A stretch of DNA of 64,000 nt from Cyanobacteria bacterium SIG26 (lineage in GTDB: Bacteria; Cyanobacteriota; Vampirovibrionia; Gastranaerophilales; Gastranaerophilaceae): the NCBI GenBank assembly GCA_015152555.1, contig SUTS01000002.1:62001-126000 (forward strand). The letters are read 5' to 3'. Positions 1-8,604 of this stretch are shown here, in pieces. Within the stretch, counting starts at the first letter, position 1. Every line of letters starts with the position of its first letter. A program made the position numbers and the translations under genes. The notes under the pieces are model-generated. The model saw only the letters and a program-made list of their open reading frames with translations. It was not told the DNA's origin and did not search any database.

Positions 1-2
1 TG

Positions 3-98
3 AACTTTGTACAAATATCTCTTTCTGATAAAGATTTTTTATCAATGAAGACCTCATACTTCTTGGATAATTATAGCATGAAAATTGGTTGGTTTTAA
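3..98 (+). CDS. possible 3' end of a gene entering from the left edge
   Basis: An open frame enters at base 3 and stops with TAA at 96-98. The visible 31 residues include the stretch YFLDNYSMKIGWF, which weakly recalls the tail of bacterial polyprenyl-phosphate sugar transferases (pattern Y-x-x-N-x-S-x-x-x-D-x-K-I), but this is too short to rest on. The stop codon lies inside the perfect palindrome at 82-126, so the final residues may be an extension or truncation caused by that element. The upstream sequence is not in the window. It may not be a real gene. Confidence 0.2.
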   Translation, partial: NFVQISLSDKDFLSMKTSYFLDNYSMKIGWF

Positions 99-126
99 TT
101 GTCGGACAATTAAAACCAACCAATTT
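82..126. repeat. perfect 45-bp palindrome (22-bp arms, 1-nt centre)
   Basis: Bases 82-103 are the exact reverse complement of 105-126, with a single g at 104 between them. The arm begins aaattggttgg and ends attgtc. A one-base centre is too tight for an ordinary terminator hairpin loop, and no T-run follows on either strand, so cruciform DNA, a transposon end or a dimer-resolution type site are alternatives to a transcription stop. Confidence 0.8.
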
Positions 127-347
127 GAGAAAAATTATTGGAATAATTATTCCTAAAAATTGTTTTCAAAAATAACTGTCCGACATTTCAAAACTAGTTG
201 TCCAAAATTCTCAATTTTGCAGTTAATTTCTCGTTTTGCTGTCAGAAATTCTCAACCTGCAAGACAATGTATAAAAATACAAAAATACATGGACAAAAAA
301 CACATTTGTAAAATGCTCAAACCCTGTTATATCAAAGCAAATAAAAA
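127..347. other. intergenic, no gene seen
   Basis: AT-rich sequence between the palindrome and the tRNA. The string gaaattctcaa or aaaattctcaa occurs twice (near 209 and 245), and tgtccgac near 177 echoes the centre of the palindrome. Open frames here run into the antisense of the tRNA and are not credible. Confidence 0.5.
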
Positions 348-421
348 TAGCAAGGGAGAGATTCGAACTCTCGACCTCACGGGTATGAGCCGTGCGCTCT
401 CACCAACTGAGCTACCTTGCC
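348..421 (-). tRNA. tRNA-Met (anticodon CAT)
   Basis: On the minus strand a full cloverleaf can be read: acceptor GGCAAGG paired with CCTTGCT (the first pair is G-U), D stem GCTC/GAGC, anticodon stem CACGG/CCGTG with loop CTCATAC, and T arm GAGAG-TTCGAAT-CTCTC, then discriminator A. CCA is not encoded. The anticodon is CAT. The D-arm GTAGCTCAGTTGG resembles elongator Met tRNA, and the C1:A72 mismatch of initiator tRNA is absent. A lysidine-type tRNA-Ile with CAT anticodon cannot be fully excluded from sequence alone. Confidence 0.93.
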
Positions 422-528
422 ATATCTTTTTCCTATTCATTTTCAACGATTTTCACCGCGTGGAACCATTGTTACATAAAGAAAAAATTTTTTCAAGTAC
501 ATGTTTTTAGTATTAGTTGCAAAATTTT

Positions 529-550
529 AAGGGGCATATCTTGCCCCCTT
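529..550 (-). terminator. hairpin downstream of the parvulin gene
   Basis: GGGGCA (531-536) pairs with TGCCCC (542-547) around a 5-nt loop, with flanking AA/TT extending the stem. It lies a few bases past the stop codon of the minus-strand gene at 554. The T-run after it is short and broken, so termination strength is uncertain. Confidence 0.5.
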
Positions 551-553
551 GTT

Positions 554-925
554 TTATCTTTTTGCAGTCGTTTTTATTAAATGCCACCCGAATTTTGTAC
601 CAACCGGTCCGGATATTTGACCAATTTTTTGATCAAAAGCCGTATCCGCAAACTGTTGTACCATCTGCTTTCTGTTAAAATATCCCAAATCCCCGCCGCG
701 TTGACCAGATGGACACAATGAATATTGAATCGCAGCATCTTCAAATGTTATTTCATCGTTTATAATCTGCTTCCTTAATTTAACCGCCTCTGCCCTTGTT
801 TGTACAAGAATATGGCTTGCTCGTACTTCATGCACATAATCAGGATTGAAAAAACTATCAGCAAATGATGTCAATCCCATAAACGCAATTACCATAACCA
901 TAAACAATTTTATTAATAATTTCAT
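554..925 (-). CDS. exported parvulin-type peptidyl-prolyl isomerase
   Basis: A 123-residue protein. Residues 1-22 form a Sec signal peptide (basic start, hydrophobic core, cleavage near SFADS). The rest is one parvulin (rotamase, PpiC/SurA type) domain: the start RASHILVQT, the GGDLGYF motif near residue 77 and the final FGWHLIKT are diagnostic. The enzyme would isomerise prolyl bonds of proteins outside the inner membrane. It is a minimal parvulin without the SurA chaperone domain. The ATG at 925 is preceded by AAGGAGG (minus strand), which fixes the start. A terminator-like hairpin follows. The family call is firm; the client proteins are unknown. Confidence 0.9.
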   Translation of the reverse strand: MKLLIKLFMVMVIAFMGLTSFADSFFNPDYVHEVRASHILVQTRAEAVKLRKQIINDEITFEDAAIQYSLCPSGQRGGDLGYFNRKQMVQQFADTAFDQKIGQISGPVGTKFGWHLIKTTAKR

Positions 926-973
926 CTTTCCTCCTTATTTGTTTATTATTCTACAATACAAACAAATTATATT

Positions 974-1618
974 CTACAATTGTACAGTTCTTAGGACAAA
1001 ATAGTATCTATAATTCCCCCAATACACTATCAATGATATAAAATTATTATCTAAATCTTCGGCCTGCAAATACGTATCCGGTATAGGTTTACGTTTTGCA
1101 CTATCAAATTTTTTGCCAATAAACTTTAATGCCTTTTCCCTAATTAGTTGAGTTTTTGTCATCTTAATTTGTGGCAAATTGTTTTTATAAAAATCATACG
1201 GTACAACTTCTTTTTTATAACACGGAACTATATACTTAACTTTCCCAGCCTCTTTAAACAAAATATACCAATTGCCCTCATGTTCACGTGGAGTAAGAAG
1301 ATAATACCCAGGATCAATCCTAACTGTTTTGAAAAACAATGGAGCCGTCAATCGAAACAAAGGATACGGAGACCACGTGGAATGCATAGTATCTTGATAT
1401 TCACCCGGATCAATATTATGAACATATTTAAAATCCGGCACTGGCATAACTCGATACATTTCTTCTATATCAATTTCTTCGGTGTATTCATCTTCTGCAA
1501 TTTCTTGCTGATTTACATCCTGAGGATATGTTGTCTCTTGCTGCTGAGCAAACACACCCACAACAACAAACAACACCAATGTTAATGCTAATATCACACC
1601 TGTCAAAAATCTTCTCAT
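974..1618 (-). CDS. exported protein of unknown function, acidic N-terminus
   Basis: 214 residues. Residues 1-24 are a clear signal peptide ending VGVFA-QQQ. A glutamine/glutamate-rich linker (about 25-52) follows, then a mixed alpha/beta region with many aromatic residues (YYLLTP, GNWYILF, YRYYFVL). I recognise no family. The region around YYLLTPREHEGNWYILFKEAGKVKYIVP looks like a beta barrel or SH3-like fold, but this is only an impression. Start choice: ATG at 1618 lies exactly 7 nt after a TAAAAT -10 box with TTGATT 16 nt further upstream, so the transcript is probably leaderless. It lies between the giant protein gene and the parvulin on the same strand. Confidence 0.75.
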   Translation of the reverse strand: MRRFLTGVILALTLVLFVVVGVFAQQQETTYPQDVNQQEIAEDEYTEEIDIEEMYRVMPVPDFKYVHNIDPGEYQDTMHSTWSPYPLFRLTAPLFFKTVRIDPGYYLLTPREHEGNWYILFKEAGKVKYIVPCYKKEVVPYDFYKNNLPQIKMTKTQLIREKALKFIGKKFDSAKRKPIPDTYLQAEDLDNNFISLIVYWGNYRYYFVLRTVQL

Positions 1619-1624
1619 AGTTTA

Positions 1625-1652
1625 ATTTTAATATTTATTCATTAAAAATCAA
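1625..1652 (-). promoter_or_regulatory. promoter of the exported orphan gene, leaderless
   Basis: Minus strand: -35 TTGATT (1647-1652), 16-nt spacer, -10 TAAAAT (1625-1630). The predicted start of transcription, 7 nt past the -10, is the A of the ATG at 1618, and no Shine-Dalgarno is present. Confidence 0.65.
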
Positions 1653-1671
1653 GGGTCAAATGATTGATTAG

Positions 1672-4600
1672 CTATTCTTGCAACAACTCTGCAATTTTGG
1701 CAAATGTCTTAGGGAAGTATTGTTGCAAATACTGACCGCGAAGCTCAATAAATTCCCAACTATTATTACTATATAATAACGCGTTGGTTTCGGCAATCAT
1801 TTCCTTTAAACCATTCATTTCGCGTGGAGGAGCATTACCTGAAGAATCTTTAAGAACATCTTCTGTTAAGTAGTCCATTGCCTCATATTCAAAATCAGAC
1901 GCATATTTTTTTAACTCTGCACGTTCTTGTTTATATATTTCAATAAGTTCTTCGTTATCACAAATTCGTTTATTGTAATCTCTATAATGACCGAATTCAT
2001 GAGCTACAACAAACAAACTCTTGTACCCTTCTTCTCCAACATATATGCGAATTATATTTGGAGAAATGGCAACTGAGCGAGTACGAACTTTCTCTACCAT
2101 TAGTATACAATTATATTTTTTCATATCAAATAAAACAGAGCCCGGAAGGTGTTTTACTACAGGAAACAATTCTTCTGGAATAAATCCAGATGAATCAAAT
2201 CCATATCGTTGTATATTATCATCATTAGAAATTGTAAACTCAACTTGTTCTCCGTTATCTTTTGTCACAACAAGTTTATCACCATCATATCTCATATCAT
2301 AAGTTACACCATTTTCAATTGTTTGAAAATGGTTTTCATCAATTATTTTGTACTGTAGTTTATTAGTGAATATAATATTTCCATCTTTGTCTTTTATTTG
2401 AGTAGAAGTTAATCTTTGACCTTTTGGATCTTCAATATAAGAATAAGTTGTCGTTACTCCATTTTTGGTCGTAAAGGTTTTTTCTATAATAATTTCTCCA
2501 GCAGAAGTTTTTTCTACAATCCCAATTTTATATTTATAACCAGTTGCATCTTTACGCCAGATTTCGTATTTGCCCTCAACATCTTTTGATGGCACATAAT
2601 ATTCTTTATACAAAAGATTACCATTTTTATCTTTTTCAACTCTGACAGATGAGACTAATTTATATATATGTACCGGAGATGTTGATAATGGCTCATATTT
2701 TGCCGTAAAGTCAGAAGTTTTATCAGACAAGATTTTTTCATGTTTTACGATGGAGTTATTATCAAACTTTTTCACACTTGTGAATGCAAACATACCATCA
2801 GCATCAAAATAATATGTTTGGCCATCAAAATCCAACTCATAAGTACCTTTTTCCTTATCTAATGCCGGTTTTAAGTTGGTATAATCAATACCATTTGACT
2901 CACAATAATTAACAACATTTTCATAAATGCTAGTTGCATTTTTTAGATTTGTATCTTCTTTACCAAAAAATCTTGCTATAGAGGATGTCGATTTTGTCGG
3001 ATCCATTTTATCTATCATATCAGATATCATAAATCCAGGATATTTAAATTCACCATTTGGATTTTTTTCCATAATAAGTTTTAAAATTTGAGGTTGAAGC
3101 TTTTTATTCATTTTAAATTTTTCAACAATTTGGGCAATCTCATTACCCGTAAATCGTTTAAAACCATTAATATTTTGTTCTATTAAATCATTTACTAATT
3201 TTTGTGCTACAGGCGTATATGTAAAAGTTTTAATCTTTAAAATATTTTTAATATCAAATTCAGTATATCTATAGGTATTATCTGGTTCTTGCATATCAAA
3301 TAATGTTTTTACATATTCCATATCACCCTTAGCGTAGTAAGATATATTTTGCAATATTGGGCCACATAGCCTATAACTACCATCATGATTTTTGAGGTTG
3401 ATTAGATATAAAAAGTCGTCGACATGGCCATATTTCTTAATTGCATCAAAAACATTGCCTAACTGTGTAAATCTATATCGTCCATTTGGGAGTTTTTCTT
3501 CAATTAACTGTTTTGCAAGCTCTGGTGAGGTTTCAAATAATTCCCTTAAATTTTGTTTTTCATATTGGTTAAAACGCTCAAATGCATTTGCATCAATAGA
3601 ATTCCAATCAGGCTTATGTTCGGCATACACATTTGTTTGTGATTTTGTCTGTACAATATTACTTGCAGTAGGAGAATCTGTACTTTCTACAACAGATTGA
3701 ACTCTCGTAGAATTAGAATTATTCGTTTTGGCAATATTTGACATGCCTGAACCTTCTGCTTGTATCAATTGTACGATTTTAGCAAAAGTCTTAGGGAAGT
3801 ATTGTTGTAAATATTGGCCACGAAGCTCAATATCTTTCCAAGTATTATTTCCGTATAAAAGTGCATTTGTTTCTGCAACTAATTCATTAACTGCACCTTG
3901 AGGATTGTAATGCACAAAACTTACAAAATATTCCATTGCATTTGCTTCAATACTTGAAGATGTATTAAACAATGCTTGTCTTTCTTGTTCATATATATCT
4001 AGTAATTCTTGATTGTCTGAAAGTTTTTTATTACTATCCCGATAGTGTCCAAGTTCGTGTAGTAAAACAAATAAATTACCAGTCAATTCGTTAGAGACAT
4101 CGATGAAAGTGTCATTTGCGAAACAGGCATTATTTTTATCTGCAAAACCTAGATTTTTCCCTATTTTGGCCAAACCGTATTTTTTAATATCAACTAAAAC
4201 AGACCCTGGAAGTTGTTTAATTACAGGTAATAAATCTTTTGATAATACGCCTGTTGAAGCTCTAAAATCATTTTCACCAATAGACAATTCAACTTGCATA
4301 CCGTCATCTTTTGTCACAACAACTTTATCATCATAATATTTAATGTCATAAGTTATGCCATTTTCGATTGATTGAAAATGATTTTCATCAATCACTTTAA
4401 ATTGTTGTTTGTTTTCTAGTATAATGTTTCCATTTTTATCTTTTATTTGAGTAAAATTAAGGCGTTGACCTTTTGGATCTTCAATATAAGTGTAAGATGT
4501 AGTTGTACCATCTTTTGCTGTTAAAGTTTTTTCTATAATAATTTCACCGGCCGGAGTTTGTTCAGCCAGACCAATTTTATATTTATGACCCGTTGCATCT

Positions 4601-7600
4601 TTGCGCCAGATTTCATATTTGCCATCAACATCTTTTGATGGGACATAATATTCTTTATACAAAAGATTACCATTTTTATCTTTTTCAACTTTAACGGAAG
4701 AGGTTAAATCCTTAATATTATTTTGTGGAAATCGGGCAGTAAAAGATGATGAACCGTTTTTAGATACAACATCATCAGAAGAAATAGTTTGTTTTTTCAC
4801 AGGAATAGATGTTTTTACAAAATTACCAGAAGTATCAAATACATAAACTTTATTATCGCGAGTTGTTATTTCATATTGACCTGTTACATCTGACTTGGAC
4901 ATTTTACTATAATTTATATTATTATCCAAACAGTACTGAATAATATTATCAAATATTTTTTGAAAATCTGCTCTTTGTGCTATTGAATATAATTGTAAAT
5001 TTGTAAGTTCTTTTATCATATAAACATTATATTTATAACTTCCATCAGGATTTTTTGTATCTATACAATCACGAACATCAACACGAGATAAATTATGACT
5101 CAAATCACTTAATTCCTCCCCACTGAAACGAGGATATCCATCGATATCATTTTGAGCAAGCAAATTATCCATATATTCATTTTTAGTTTGGAGCCCTGAA
5201 AGCTTAAACATATCATATCCATTATAACGATATGAACCATCCGGATTTTTTTGCTTTAACATATTTTCAACAAAATCAATTTTATAGGCCAAAGATATTA
5301 CATTATCCACATCAAATAAAAATGACCCATCAGGCTGCTTTAATTTTAACCACTCAGTCATTTTTTGTACAGTTTCTGGTTCTAAAATTTCAAAAGCTAA
5401 TGCTAAATTTTTTAAATCTTTTCGCGTAAATCTACACGTATTGTCGTCTGTTTTAATTTTCAAAAGTTTTATTATTACATCAGGATTATCTAGAACAAAA
5501 TTCTGATTGAAGAAATACTCTAAAAAATAATTTGCATAACTGAAGTTTTTAGCAACTTTATCATAATCAGTTATTATTAGTTCAACTAATTCAGGGTTTT
5601 GCTTATGCCACTGTCTAATATCTTGGATTTGGGCATCTGTAAATCTTGGAACACCGCTCACATTTTTTGCGGCTAATGCTGACTCAAAATCATAACCTTT
5701 TGGATTTGAAGATGGTGCAAATTGATATTCTGGTATTACTGGAAAATCTCTATTATCGATATTTTGTGCTGGCAGGTGAGATGTTGTCAAACCTTCAATT
5801 TCGCCAGCTGATTTTACTTTTGGAGTATCGTTATTTTTTAATTGAGTTGAACTTTCAGGTATATTAATTGTGCCGGCATGAGTATCAAGGAATTTATTAA
5901 AATTACCTCTAACTCTCAACAAACCGGCCAAAAATGCTTGAAGTTGCGAAATTCCTTCCATAGTAAGATCAATTTCACCTGTTATACAAAGGTCGGCTAG
6001 CATGCTAATTCCGGCATCAATCCCTACTTCACCAATGAAGGCAGCAACTTTTGGACAACCGCTAAGAACTGCAGAAACAAATGCTTTTTCTGCGATTTTA
6101 CCTGCAGCCATACCAGCAGCAGTCATTTGCAAACTAGTCCCAAGCTCATCCATCATTGCTCGAATTTCCTCATCAGAAGGGCCATTCTCTTTACTATAGA
6201 TTTCAGATGCAGTTACCCCTACTGTGCCCAAAGTTGACATCGCCATACCACCATAGCTCATACCCATAGCCACCATCGGTGAAACAGGTATAATCATTCC
6301 ACCAACCATTATGAGAATACCGACAGTTGTAACTCCAGTTTTAACAGATTGCAAAGATTCTTCTTGAGTTTGTTGAAAACCTTCGACCAATGTATTTATA
6401 TTTTTTTCACCATATGCTTGTTTCCATGCTTGTTTAGTCTCATTCGAGTAATCTTCCATTGTCTTGTCACCAAGTAAACAAGCAAAGTTTTGATCAATAT
6501 CATTACGCAAATTTTTGGATATTGTTAAAAGTAAATCCTTCCAACTTATATTATTACTATTAAAAATTATAGCTGGTTTAATCAAAGTCATATCAGAACT
6601 ATTAGCAGAAATCGCATTTTCATCAATAGAAATATCTTCAATGCCTGAATATTTCTTTAATGCCTCAAGAATTTTTGATTGATCTCCGTTATATAAACTT
6701 TCTAATGATTTTAAAATATCAAATTCAAATGATTTTAATACTGTATTTTGCTCATAATTAGTCCTTGTTGCCGGAGTATTTTCTACATTTGTAGAAATTG
6801 TATCAAGCAAAGAATGTATTTGTACACATTTATTATTTACCGCAACAAGCAAATTATTATAACTTTCTTTTTTTGCATACTCCTCAATACTTTGCTGGTT
6901 ATAAACAACACCACGCTCACGTCTAAAGACTTCTTCAAACTTCATTGGCTCAACAGACGAACTGTTAATAATCGCCCCAATACTATCAACACCATATTTT
7001 GGCAAATTTATATTTGAAAAATTAGCTTCGGTAGGATTTGTAGATTGAATACCTAATCTTTGTAGCTGAGAATCAAGCATCTGCTCTATTTGTGCAGGCA
7101 TAACATTTTCATACTGCTCATCGCTTAATGACATAATAGTATCAGTAAACTCATTTAATTCATCCATTGAACAATTTTTTAATTCTTCTAACAACAACGG
7201 AATAACTTTTGTCGCATCCAAAACATCTGATTCACTATCTTTTGCTAAATTTATACCATAAGGTAAAAACGCATTAATAATATCCTTTGACTGGTGTGAA
7301 AACTTCTCAGATTGTAGTGCATCATATAAAAAATTGATAGCTAATGCTAACTTGATTTCTACATATTCTTTTTGTGTGATCTCACCTTCTTTTGCCAATG
7401 CTAATATATATGCACACGTTTTTTCATAAGATAATGCTCTTTCCACTTTGGATTTTGCATAATTGCCCAAGGTTATTTCTTCGTATATGTTTGCACCCTT
7501 TTTAATAATACCCTGATTTCCCAAAGTTTCTGACATTAAACGTTGGGCTAATTCTATATTATTAGAAAACGAAGAAACACAAACTGTTTTGGCTTCCTCT

Positions 7601-7863
7601 GCTGTTAATGGAACACTTTGCACTAAATTATTTTCTGTCGAAGATCTACTTAAATCATTTCCAAACGGATCTTTTTGAACATTATTCTGACCGACAAATA
7701 TCTCCTGATATTGGGGCATACTAATATCATAGCCCAATGCTTTTTTTGCATCAGCCATTGAAACATTATGTTTTTGCATATACTCAAACACGCGTTGTGC
7801 TTTTACTGAATCGGGCGTTACTGCGCTATTTTGAGGTTTATTATAAATGCTAAAATCACTCAT
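1672..7863 (-). CDS. giant protein with two tandem zincin modules
   Basis: 2,063 residues, no signal peptide; the N-terminus (MSDFSIYNKPQNS) is polar and flexible. Residues about 505-550 and 575-650 are Gly/Ala/Met-rich hydrophobic helices that could enter a membrane. From about 735 the protein consists of two long copies of the same unit: five or six repeats of about 35 residues around a core like NPDGSYRYNGYDM, then a strand-rich region (about 1052-1208 and 1735-1898; core KDKNGNLLYKEYY), then a zincin motif (HELGHYRD at 1269, HEFGHYRD at 1955) followed by AETNALLY about 55-65 residues later, a plausible third ligand. Each unit ends RGQYLQQYFPKTFAKI. The zinc site resembles anthrax lethal-factor-like peptidases, but the subfamily is unresolved. 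Transcription probably comes from the sigma-28-type promoter at 7886-7913. Role is unknown; an exported effector or adhesive protease is one possibility. Confidence 0.8.
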   Translation of the reverse strand: MSDFSIYNKPQNSAVTPDSVKAQRVFEYMQKHNVSMADAKKALGYDISMPQYQEIFVGQNNVQKDPFGNDLSRSSTENNLVQSVPLTAEEAKTVCVSSFSNNIELAQRLMSETLGNQGIIKKGANIYEEITLGNYAKSKVERALSYEKTCAYILALAKEGEITQKEYVEIKLALAINFLYDALQSEKFSHQSKDIINAFLPYGINLAKDSESDVLDATKVIPLLLEELKNCSMDELNEFTDTIMSLSDEQYENVMPAQIEQMLDSQLQRLGIQSTNPTEANFSNINLPKYGVDSIGAIINSSSVEPMKFEEVFRRERGVVYNQQSIEEYAKKESYNNLLVAVNNKCVQIHSLLDTISTNVENTPATRTNYEQNTVLKSFEFDILKSLESLYNGDQSKILEALKKYSGIEDISIDENAISANSSDMTLIKPAIIFNSNNISWKDLLLTISKNLRNDIDQNFACLLGDKTMEDYSNETKQAWKQAYGEKNINTLVEGFQQTQEESLQSVKTGVTTVGILIMVGGMIIPVSPMVAMGMSYGGMAMSTLGTVGVTASEIYSKENGPSDEEIRAMMDELGTSLQMTAAGMAAGKIAEKAFVSAVLSGCPKVAAFIGEVGIDAGISMLADLCITGEIDLTMEGISQLQAFLAGLLRVRGNFNKFLDTHAGTINIPESSTQLKNNDTPKVKSAGEIEGLTTSHLPAQNIDNRDFPVIPEYQFAPSSNPKGYDFESALAAKNVSGVPRFTDAQIQDIRQWHKQNPELVELIITDYDKVAKNFSYANYFLEYFFNQNFVLDNPDVIIKLLKIKTDDNTCRFTRKDLKNLALAFEILEPETVQKMTEWLKLKQPDGSFLFDVDNVISLAYKIDFVENMLKQKNPDGSYRYNGYDMFKLSGLQTKNEYMDNLLAQNDIDGYPRFSGEELSDLSHNLSRVDVRDCIDTKNPDGSYKYNVYMIKELTNLQLYSIAQRADFQKIFDNIIQYCLDNNINYSKMSKSDVTGQYEITTRDNKVYVFDTSGNFVKTSIPVKKQTISSDDVVSKNGSSSFTARFPQNNIKDLTSSVKVEKDKNGNLLYKEYYVPSKDVDGKYEIWRKDATGHKYKIGLAEQTPAGEIIIEKTLTAKDGTTTSYTYIEDPKGQRLNFTQIKDKNGNIILENKQQFKVIDENHFQSIENGITYDIKYYDDKVVVTKDDGMQVELSIGENDFRASTGVLSKDLLPVIKQLPGSVLVDIKKYGLAKIGKNLGFADKNNACFANDTFIDVSNELTGNLFVLLHELGHYRDSNKKLSDNQELLDIYEQERQALFNTSSSIEANAMEYFVSFVHYNPQGAVNELVAETNALLYGNNTWKDIELRGQYLQQYFPKTFAKIVQLIQAEGSGMSNIAKTNNSNSTRVQSVVESTDSPTASNIVQTKSQTNVYAEHKPDWNSIDANAFERFNQYEKQNLRELFETSPELAKQLIEEKLPNGRYRFTQLGNVFDAIKKYGHVDDFLYLINLKNHDGSYRLCGPILQNISYYAKGDMEYVKTLFDMQEPDNTYRYTEFDIKNILKIKTFTYTPVAQKLVNDLIEQNINGFKRFTGNEIAQIVEKFKMNKKLQPQILKLIMEKNPNGEFKYPGFMISDMIDKMDPTKSTSSIARFFGKEDTNLKNATSIYENVVNYCESNGIDYTNLKPALDKEKGTYELDFDGQTYYFDADGMFAFTSVKKFDNNSIVKHEKILSDKTSDFTAKYEPLSTSPVHIYKLVSSVRVEKDKNGNLLYKEYYVPSKDVEGKYEIWRKDATGYKYKIGIVEKTSAGEIIIEKTFTTKNGVTTTYSYIEDPKGQRLTSTQIKDKDGNIIFTNKLQYKIIDENHFQTIENGVTYDMRYDGDKLVVTKDNGEQVEFTISNDDNIQRYGFDSSGFIPEELFPVVKHLPGSVLFDMKKYNCILMVEKVRTRSVAISPNIIRIYVGEEGYKSLFVVAHEFGHYRDYNKRICDNEELIEIYKQERAELKKYASDFEYEAMDYLTEDVLKDSSGNAPPREMNGLKEMIAETNALLYSNNSWEFIELRGQYLQQYFPKTFAKIAELLQE

Positions 7864-7885
7864 GTTCTACCTTTCATCCCCACTG

Positions 7886-7913
7886 TTATCGGCATTTTTA
7901 TGGTAAATCTTTA
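7886..7913 (-). promoter_or_regulatory. sigma-28 (FliA)-type promoter of the giant zincin gene
   Basis: Minus strand: TAAA (7910-7913), 16-nt spacer, GCCGATAA (7886-7893). This matches the FliA/SigD consensus TAAA-N15-GCCGATAA except for one extra base in the spacer. The predicted leader is short (about 17 nt). Confidence 0.6.
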
Positions 7914-7946
7914 ATAATTTCAAAGCATGTTAAATTTTTGTTACAA

Positions 7947-7980
7947 AAAAAGAGGCCGATTATAAAATCGACCCCTTTTT
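7947..7980 (-). terminator. intrinsic terminator of the winged-helix gene
   Basis: A 14-bp stem (7947-7960 with 7967-7980) around TATAAA. Two positions mismatch when read on the plus strand but become G-U pairs in minus-strand RNA, which also ends in five U, so it acts for the minus-strand gene just upstream (7999-8229). Confidence 0.85.
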
Positions 7981-7998
7981 AAAATTTGTCCTTACAGA

Positions 7999-8229
7999 TT
8001 AAACTAATTTAACTGTAATTGATTTTGGTTTTTGTGTGTAAGAGATTTTGTCTTCTCTTGATAACCAACCAAGACCCATGTATGTGAAGTTATCATCTAA
8101 ATCCATATCTTTTCTTAATTTGTTGATAGTAACTTCACCTTTGTCTGATAGGTAATTGTAAATTTTACCTGCTGATTCAATAATTTGTACTTGCATTTCT
8201 TTTTGTTCTTTCTTACTTGATGTAAACAT
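7999..8229 (-). CDS. small winged helix-turn-helix protein (DUF2582-like)
   Basis: 76 residues. The pattern AGKIYNYLSDKGEVTINKL followed by MGLGWLSREDKI matches the small winged-helix family once called DUF2582 (PF10771), found as a stand-alone domain in many bacteria and archaea. A DNA-binding or protein-protein role is known only from the fold; the target is not evident. ATG at 8229 has a strong AAAGGAGGT site upstream, and an intrinsic terminator follows at 7947-7980, so it is monocistronic. It is probably well expressed, judging by the perfect ribosome site and strong terminator (inference). Confidence 0.8.
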   Translation of the reverse strand: MFTSSKKEQKEMQVQIIESAGKIYNYLSDKGEVTINKLRKDMDLDDNFTYMGLGWLSREDKISYTQKPKSITVKLV

Positions 8230-8604
8230 GATTGTAACCTCCTTTAAAAATCACAAATTTATAATACTACTATTTCATAATTAATGGAATATTAAAGTTT
8301 AAAATTTATCTAAAAACCTTTAATTTCAATAGTTTTAGAACTTTACATTTCTAAACTTTTCTAAATTATAATCCAAAATTTTGTAAAAAAATTCATTAAA
8401 ATGGAGTATTTTTTATAAATTTGTCTAAAATTCAACTAAATTTCGCAAAAATAATAAAAAAATAAAAAAATTTTGCTATATTTTTTCTATTTTTAAAAAC
8501 TGAAAGCCACACATAGCAAGATATACAAATATATATCCTCTTTAAAATTTTGACAAAATTTTAAAACACAAACTTTTTAAATTTTCTTGAGGTATAATTC
8601 AAAT
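8230..8604. other. AT-rich intergenic region, divergent promoters
   Basis: About 370 bases with no credible gene. It separates divergent genes. A TATTAT/TATAAA-rich segment near 8255-8270 (minus strand) could be the -10 of the winged-helix gene, and TATAAT at 8593-8598 (plus) serves the HAD gene. Long A/T runs are otherwise all I see. Confidence 0.5.
8593..8598 (+). promoter_or_regulatory. -10 box giving a leaderless HAD transcript
   Basis: TATAAT ends at 8598 and the ATG of the HAD gene starts at 8605, exactly 7 nt later. No Shine-Dalgarno is present. An upstream in-frame TTG (8587) would place the promoter inside the gene, so ATG 8605 is preferred. Confidence 0.65.

Noticed and set aside
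160-510. 116-residue open frame across the tRNA-Met gene
   Set aside because: Its middle (GEIRTLDLTGMSRALSP) is the translation of the antisense of a tRNA, a familiar false gene; there is no ribosome site.
8587-8604. TTG start for the HAD phosphatase
   Set aside because: It would lie upstream of the -10 box at 8593-8598; the HAD motif I follows naturally after the ATG at 8605.
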